A stretch of 64,000 nucleotides of DNA from Pseudomonas cichorii (GTDB lineage Bacteria; Pseudomonadota; Gammaproteobacteria; Pseudomonadales; Pseudomonadaceae), in assembly GCF_015471405.1 (NCBI RefSeq), contig NZ_BLVZ01000004.1, positions 372,001 through 436,000 of the forward strand. Reading direction: 5' to 3'. This document shows, piece by piece, positions 59,475-64,000 of this stretch. Each line of letters starts with the position of its first letter. Within the stretch, counting starts at the first letter, position 1. A program made the translations under genes and the position numbers. The notes beneath the pieces were generated by a model, which did no database searches, had not been told where the DNA came from, and saw only the letters and a program-made list of their open reading frames with translations.

Positions 59475-60865
59475 AGATGACTCTCGGCATATTCAGCCAG
59501 TACCGAGCGTGGAACCCCTTGCAGGGTGATGTGTACGCCGTTGGGGAAATCCTTGAAGCGCTCCGTCAGGTAGGTCAACCCCGAACTGGTGGCTGACAGG
59601 TAAGGGGTATCGATCTGCGCCAGGTTACCCAGGCAGACCACTTTGGAACCGGCACCGGCACGGGTGATGATGGTTTTCATCTGGTGCGGTGTCAGGTTCT
59701 GGCATTCATCGATCAGGATCAGGCTTTGCTGGAAGCTGCGGCCCCGGATGTAGTTGAGGGATTTGAACTGCAACGGCACCTTGCTGAGGATGTAATCGAC
59801 ACTGCCATGGGTGTTTTCGTCATCCATGTGCAGGGCTTCGAGGTTGTCGGTGATCGCGCCCAGCCATGGCTCCATTTTTTCCGCCTCGGTGCCGGGCAGG
59901 AAGCCTATTTCCTGATCCAGGCCTTGCACGCTGCGGGTTGCGATGATGCGGCGATAGCGTTTGCTGACCATGGTCTGCTCAATGGCAGCGGCCAGCGCCA
60001 GGATGGTCTTGCCGGAACCGGCAGCGCCGGACAGGTTGACCAGATGAATATCAGGATCGAGCAACGCGAACAGCGCCAGCCCTTGATAGATATCGCGTGG
60101 TTTCAGGCCCCAGGCTTCCTGGTGCAGCAAGGGTTCCTGATGCATGTCCAGAATCAGCAGCTCGTCGCTCCTGACGCCCTTGATCCAGCCGACGAAGCCT
60201 TGCTCGTCGATGATGAACTCGTTCATGTGAACCGCGGGCAGGCTTTCGCTCAACTGCACGCGATGCCAGGTGCGGCCATGGTCCTGACGGGTTTCGACCT
60301 TGCTGACCCGGTCCCAGAACGAGCCGGGAATATCGTGATAACCCCGCGACAGCAGCGAGACGTCATCGACCAGCTGGTCAGTGCTGTAGTCCTCGGCGGC
60401 AATCCCGCAGGCCCGCGCCTTGAGGCGCATGTTGATGTCCTTGGTCACCAGCACCAGACGCAAATCCTTGTTACGCGCGTGCAGGTCGACCAACTGGTTG
60501 ATGATGATGTTGTCGTTCAAATGCTCGGGAAGAAGGCTGTTGGGTTCCTCGCGCTTGCTCATCAGAATCGACAGGAAGCCCTTGAATACGCCGGTCCCCC
60601 GGTCGATAGGCACGCCCTTTTCGACTTCTTCCGGTGAAGCTTCACCCAGAGTCTTGTCGATCAGGCGGATGGCCTGACGGCACTCGGCAGCGACCGAATG
60701 CTTGCCGTCCTTGAGCTTGTCCAGTTCCTCCAGAACCGTCATCGGAATGGCAACGCGGTGTTCTTCGAAATTCAGCAGTGCGTTTGGATCATGGATCAAT
60801 ACGTTGGTATCGAGCACGTAAAGGATAGGCTGGTTAGTGGAAGGGTTGCGTCCGTGATCATCCAT
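59471..60865 (-). CDS. PIN-domain PhoH family ATPase
   Basis: The 464-residue protein fuses an N-terminal PIN ribonuclease-like domain (about 15-150: YVLDTNVLIHDPNALLNF with the first catalytic Asp, then acidic residues) to a C-terminal PhoH ATPase (about 245-464: Walker A NLSGAAGSGKTILALA, Walker B SLILIDECQNLTPHQMK). Such proteins are RNA-processing helicase/RNase candidates. The stop codon falls within a tandem-repeat element, so the extreme C terminus may vary between strains. Confidence 0.93.
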   Translation of the reverse strand: MDDHGRNPSTNQPILYVLDTNVLIHDPNALLNFEEHRVAIPMTVLEELDKLKDGKHSVAAECRQAIRLIDKTLGEASPEEVEKGVPIDRGTGVFKGFLSILMSKREEPNSLLPEHLNDNIIINQLVDLHARNKDLRLVLVTKDINMRLKARACGIAAEDYSTDQLVDDVSLLSRGYHDIPGSFWDRVSKVETRQDHGRTWHRVQLSESLPAVHMNEFIIDEQGFVGWIKGVRSDELLILDMHQEPLLHQEAWGLKPRDIYQGLALFALLDPDIHLVNLSGAAGSGKTILALAAAIEQTMVSKRYRRIIATRSVQGLDQEIGFLPGTEAEKMEPWLGAITDNLEALHMDDENTHGSVDYILSKVPLQFKSLNYIRGRSFQQSLILIDECQNLTPHQMKTIITRAGAGSKVVCLGNLAQIDTPYLSATSSGLTYLTERFKDFPNGVHITLQGVPRSVLAEYAESHL

Positions 60866-61200
60866 ACTCGCTCACCTTTATAGAAGCCAGGCGGCGCAGA
60901 ACCACTACAAAGCTGCGCCACGAAAAGGCCGCCGGTTCCTTCCCTTGAGGCAGGGAAGAATGTTGCTCAAGATGGGTCGTTGAGGACGCCACCTGTGTTG
61001 CAGGTTTCGGCGGTCTGTTCTCGTAATACAGCAAAACCGATGACAGAAAAAAGCTCTTTGACAGTTTTTTGAAGTTTATTTCACAGTATGACGAATAGCG
61101 CTTGGCGAGTGCCGCCTGCACGTTTACAGTCGGAAGTCACCTCAGGCCGGATTGGCCGAAAAAACCCGCCTTCCCCCCTTCCTCTTATGCCCTCAAGCCC
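60866..61200. other. Non-coding region upstream of the PhoH gene
   Basis: These 335 bases contain no credible gene. A TTCCCT/AGGGAA hairpin lies near 60941-60959, and CCGCCG/CGGCGG-type sequences could pair further out, so the PhoH leader may be structured. The deacetylase-like gene ends at the far side. Confidence 0.5.
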
Positions 61201-62343
61201 TTATTCCTCCTGGGTTTCAGACAGATTTCGACAGTCATCCCAGATCAGTTCGCTTTGAGCGGTATTGGCCAGCAGCAAAGGCAGCGCCGACTGCGCCTTG
61301 TTGCCCATGTCATGGAATACCACCGTACCCCGACGCCAGAGCAGCATGAGGGTCAGCACCCGGTCCCCGACCTGCTGGGCCGAGAGGCGGCCTGTGGCGT
61401 CCTGCGAATCGATATTCCACAGCGACACCCGCAAGTGCTGCGAACGGAAGTATTCGCCGCTGTCAGCACGACGATGGCCATAAGGCGGCCTGAACAGCGG
61501 AACGAAGTTGTCCGGGAGAATCTGCTGGACCAGAGCGGCACTGCGCTGCACGGAATCCTGCCAGTCGACCCAGTTACTGTGCGAACGATATTCCCAGCCC
61601 TGCACACCCACGCATTGTTGCCTGTAGAGCGCCTGCAGGCTGGCTGCCGAGCTGCTCTCCAGGCGCGTCTGCAGGCTTTTCCCCAGTACAAAGAAGGTCG
61701 CGGTCATTTTTTGCTGGCGCATGAAATCGGCCAGCCAGTCCGTATTGCCATCCGCCGGGCTCGGGCCACTGTCGAAATTGAGCATGAAGGTGCGATCCGG
61801 CATTTCATCGCCACTCATTTCATCGGAGTTGTAGCGCTCGATTTCACTGCTGGTCTGAGGGAACAGAGCCGCCATGTACAGCAACTCGTTCAGGTAACGC
61901 TCATGGAAGATCGAACTCGGCTTGCCCCATGCGGCATAGAACGAATCCGGCAAAACCTGATACTCCTCGGCGCGCTGGCGCAATTGCTCCATGTCCTCGA
62001 CCAGCACACAGAAGTTGGCGTCTTCCTCACAGGTCTTCTGCGCCGCCTGATAGTTCTCCAGCAAGCGCAACCACAGGCGATGACGAACCACATTCAGCGA
62101 CGGCACGTTGACATAACGCAGGCCCAGGCGCTGCTTGAGCCCTTCTTCGTCCAGAGTCTCGCTGACAGCCAGGGCATGGGCGAAAGCCAGAATCTCGGCA
62201 CGGGAGGCAACATCGAACAAGGCCGGCGTCTCGAAACGCTCAGGCCACACACTGCGATCCATCGTGGCGACTTCAGGCACCGCCGCCTGAGCTTCAAACC
62301 AGAACAGACACGCGCAAACTGCTAAAACAATACGCAAAACCAA
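61201..62343 (-). CDS. Polysaccharide-deacetylase-like protein with altered metal motif
   Basis: The 380-residue exported protein has a signal peptide (about 1-20, VLAVCACLFWFEAQA) and a helical N-terminal half, then a NodB-like domain from about 190. Motif 1 reads LNFDSGPSP instead of TFDDGP, motif 2 HSNWVDW lacks the second histidine of HxxxH, while RPPYGHRR, WNIDSQD and VFHDMG are retained. The metal site therefore looks incomplete and activity is doubtful or changed. It could bind or modify an envelope glycan. The long N-terminal region is not recognised. Confidence 0.82.
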   Translation of the reverse strand: MVLRIVLAVCACLFWFEAQAAVPEVATMDRSVWPERFETPALFDVASRAEILAFAHALAVSETLDEEGLKQRLGLRYVNVPSLNVVRHRLWLRLLENYQAAQKTCEEDANFCVLVEDMEQLRQRAEEYQVLPDSFYAAWGKPSSIFHERYLNELLYMAALFPQTSSEIERYNSDEMSGDEMPDRTFMLNFDSGPSPADGNTDWLADFMRQQKMTATFFVLGKSLQTRLESSSAASLQALYRQQCVGVQGWEYRSHSNWVDWQDSVQRSAALVQQILPDNFVPLFRPPYGHRRADSGEYFRSQHLRVSLWNIDSQDATGRLSAQQVGDRVLTLMLLWRRGTVVFHDMGNKAQSALPLLLANTAQSELIWDDCRNLSETQEE

Positions 62344-62668
62344 TGCCCTCTCGATCCAATATCAACGCCATCACCCGCGCGGCACTATAGCTGATCCGGG
62401 GCGGTGTCTTATGTCCGGCGCGTTACAAAGCCACGGCCTATACAGACCGTGTGAAAACGTAGCGAGCGAAGGTCAGGCAAGGCGAAAACAGGCGAGGAAC
62501 GGTCGGAGTCGCGCTCGACTTTACTGGCTGTAAATGAGCATTCCGAGCCTGTTTTCAACGCAGCATGACCGAGCGCAGTAGTTTTCACACGGTCTGTTAT
62601 CGCCACCATAGCTGGAGTCATACCCCATCACCCCATAGAATCGCCCGACGATTACAGGAGACGACTTC
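62344..62668. other. Intergenic region holding a MITE-like element
   Basis: These 325 bases between divergent genes contain the foldback described separately; the remainder holds the promoter of yaaA, with AGGAGACG before its ATG. No gene is seen. Confidence 0.6.
62442..62597. mobile_element. MITE-like non-coding foldback element
   Basis: Terminal inverted repeats ACAGACCGTGTGAAAAC (62442-62458) and its exact complement (62581-62597) bound 156 bases. The inverted similarity continues inward imperfectly (both arms reach GAAAACAGGC.CGGAA-like sequence), so the whole unit folds on itself. It encodes nothing. No obvious flanking target duplication was identified. Confidence 0.72.
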
Positions 62669-63448
62669 ATGCTGATGGTGATTTCCCCAGCGAAAACCCT
62701 CGATTACGAGACCCCGCCGACCACCGAGCGCTACACCCAGCCGCAATACCTGGACCACTCTCAGGAGCTGATTACCCAGCTTCGCGAGCTGACGCCAGCG
62801 CAGATCGGTGAGTTGATGCATCTGTCCGACAAGCTCTCGGGACTGAACGCGGCGCGTTTCGGCAGCTGGACTCCAGCCTTCACACCCGAAAACGCCAAGC
62901 AGGCGCTGCTGGCATTCAAGGGCGATGTTTATACCGGCTTGCAGGCCGAAACACTGACTGATGCCCAGCTTTCCTATGCTCAGGACCACCTGCGCATGTT
63001 GTCAGGCCTTTATGGCCTGCTGCGCCCTCTGGACCTGATGCAACCTTATCGCCTGGAAATGGGCACAAAGCTGGCCAATGCCCGCGGCAAGGATCTGTAT
63101 GCCTTCTGGGGCACGCGCATCAGTGAATGGCTGAATCAGGCACTGGCTGAGCAAGGCGATGACTTGCTGCTGAACCTGGCCTCTACCGAATATTTTTCTG
63201 CGGTCAAACGCTCGGCCCTGAAAGCCCGCATCATCGATACCGAGTTCAAGGACCTGAAAAACGGCCAGTACAAGATCATCAGTTTCTACGCCAAGAAAGC
63301 CCGCGGCATGATGAGCCGTTTCGTGATCAGCGAGCAGATCAATACCCCTGAAGCACTGAAGGAATTCGATGCGCAGGGTTACCGCTACAGCGTCGAACAA
63401 TCGACACCCGACAAACTGGTCTTCCTGCGCGACAGTCCAGAACAGTGA
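62669..63448 (+). CDS. yaaA: Peroxide stress protein YaaA
   Basis: The 259-residue DUF328 protein opens [20 protein letters not shown] and contains [20 protein letters not shown] and [20 protein letters not shown], all diagnostic. In E. coli YaaA limits intracellular iron during hydrogen peroxide stress and binds DNA. Full length, with an AGGAG site upstream. Confidence 0.96.
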   Translation: MLMVISPAKTLDYETPPTTERYTQPQYLDHSQELITQLRELTPAQIGELMHLSDKLSGLNAARFGSWTPAFTPENAKQALLAFKGDVYTGLQAETLTDAQLSYAQDHLRMLSGLYGLLRPLDLMQPYRLEMGTKLANARGKDLYAFWGTRISEWLNQALAEQGDDLLLNLASTEYFSAVKRSALKARIIDTEFKDLKNGQYKIISFYAKKARGMMSRFVISEQINTPEALKEFDAQGYRYSVEQSTPDKLVFLRDSPEQ

Positions 63449-63456
63449 TGGCGTCA

Positions 63457-63489
63457 ATGTTGCGTAGTGCTCCGGGCACTACGCAACAT
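63457..63489 (+). other. Perfect 14-bp inverted repeat after yaaA
   Basis: ATGTTGCGTAGTGC and GCACTACGCAACAT flank a five-base loop, nine bases after the yaaA stop. It has no T-run, so it is either an imperfect terminator or a protein/recombinase site. Confidence 0.6.
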
Positions 63490-63812
63490 AGGCTCGTTAA
63501 TTCAAGCCCCCTCTGCCATTTTTATGACGCCATATAAACATCACCAAGCGATGCGTTCATTTTTCGAGTGGGTTTTCTCGAAAAAATAACAACTTTTTTG
63601 AGTGATGGCATTCTGTCATTTTTCCGTAATAGCAAAAAAACATCCACCTACTTGAACCCCTCTACAACTAAGGGCTTCACGCTAGTTGCCATCATTTTGA
63701 AACCACCCCGTCAAAAAGGCCAATCGAAAAAATTCTCAAAAACAGGACGAGCGGCCCGGAACTAATCGCGAACCCACATGCTCCTACATCCCGTAACAAT
63801 TCTCGACAAGCC

Positions 63813-63830
63813 TGTAAGAGATCACTTACA
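63813..63830 (+). promoter_or_regulatory. GacA upstream activating sequence
   Basis: TGTAAGAGATCACTTACA matches the GacA box TGTAAG-N6-CTTACA exactly. In pseudomonads this element controls small RNA genes such as rsmX, rsmY, rsmZ and rgsA, typically centred 50-80 bases upstream of the transcript start. Confidence 0.75.
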
Positions 63831-63894
63831 GCGCTACGAGAGCAAAGGGAAGTTGCCAGGGATTAAGTTTGATTCTGCGGAATCAATACTTCGG

Positions 63895-64000
63895 GTACTG
63901 AAATCAAACTCACATCACTAGTTGAAGTAGGTAGACAAGCGAACACCATGAGGTGTGCAGAGCAGGGCTCCAGATCGGCAAAGCCAAGGCTTTCGGATCG
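63895..64000 (+). ncRNA. Possible Gac-controlled small RNA, truncated by the window edge
   Basis: CAATACT at 63884-63890, 54 bases after the GacA box, could be the -10 element, placing a transcript start near 63897. The downstream sequence contains ACACC/GGTGT and AAAGCC/GGCTTT hairpins and no open reading frame. The few GGA motifs here argue against a classical RsmX/Y/Z RNA; an RgsA-type RNA is possible. The 3' end is outside the window. Confidence 0.35.

Larger units (their letters stand above)
63449..64000. other. AT-rich non-coding tail of the window
   Basis: No credible protein gene is seen in these 552 bases. The region holds a 9-bp TTTTTCGAG/CTCGAAAAA hairpin (63560-63585), a GacA-type box, and several nested inverted repeats to the window end (AGTTTGATT/AATCAAACT at 63866-63910; GATC..AAAGCC/GGCTTT..GATC at 63973-63999). 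Confidence 0.6.

Noticed and set aside
62442..62597. Foldback considered as a complete insertion sequence
   Set aside because: It is only 156 bases and has no transposase frame, so a MITE-like remnant is the better description.
63568..63765. A 65-codon GTG-initiated frame in the AT-rich tail
   Set aside because: The start lies inside a hairpin, with no ribosome site; the product is low-complexity and basic. Possible but not supportable.
63895..64000. Assignment of the tail to rsmX, rsmY or rsmZ
   Set aside because: The GacA box fits, but the visible transcript region lacks the repeated GGA motifs expected of these RNAs, so no name is given.

Overview
This window is a chromosomal segment from a fluorescent-type Pseudomonas, most like the P. 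syringae/P. fluorescens lineage. The evidence is the gene content and order (hexR-zwf-pgl-eda; gtsABCD-oprB; gtrS/gltR-glk-edd-gapA; gcsR-gcvHPT; lptFG-pepA-holC-valS; aapJQMP; rhlB; moaCDE) and the many REP-type palindromes between genes. No rRNA, tRNA, CRISPR array or complete insertion sequence was seen. Most of the window is ordinary core genome.

Layout. 0-2.7 kb: a membrane diguanylate cyclase, a four-helix-bundle protein and a small DUF3820 protein. 2.8-21.7 kb: a nearly complete glucose regulon. It holds the Entner-Doudoroff block (eda, pgl, zwf, with divergent hexR), a hexose-6-phosphate mutarotase, the porin OprB, the glucose ABC importer GtsABCD, the GtrS/GltR two-component pair, glucokinase, Edd and divergent gapA. 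One unrelated delta-60 repeat gene sits inside it (14.0-15.4 kb). Glucose would enter through OprB, be moved inward by GtsABCD, be phosphorylated by Glk and be degraded through Zwf-Pgl-Edd-Eda to pyruvate and glyceraldehyde-3-phosphate, which GapA oxidises. Candidate HexR operators and Crc/Hfq-type CA motifs lie at the expected control points.

21.8-26.9 kb: a cell-surface-signalling haem uptake cassette (ECF sigma factor, FecR-like anti-sigma, STN-containing TonB receptor, haem oxygenase) behind a perfect palindromic Fur box. 26.9-34.1 kb: two small proteins, then the sigma-54 activator GcsR and the glycine-cleavage genes gcvH, gcvP and gcvT, with a clear -24/-12 promoter. 34.5-49.8 kb: housekeeping genes (cold-shock protein, RDD protein, LptG/LptF, PepA, HolC, ValS, RlmF, HU, YejK, a membrane-anchored glutaredoxin, a GST, a GIY-YIG protein, an NTF2-like protein and a CynX-type transporter).

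49.9-51.1 kb: the most anomalous stretch. It is AT-rich and encodes a small orphan protein followed by two paralogous membrane proteins of no family I recognise. 51.2-55.4 kb: the general L-amino-acid ABC importer AapJQMP. 55.8-63.4 kb: a carboxylesterase, RhlB, MoaCDE, PIN-PhoH, a divergent polysaccharide-deacetylase-like protein and YaaA, with a MITE-like foldback between the last two. The final 550 bases are non-coding and contain an exact GacA-type upstream activating sequence followed by structured sequence that runs off the window, so a Gac-controlled small RNA promoter is likely there.
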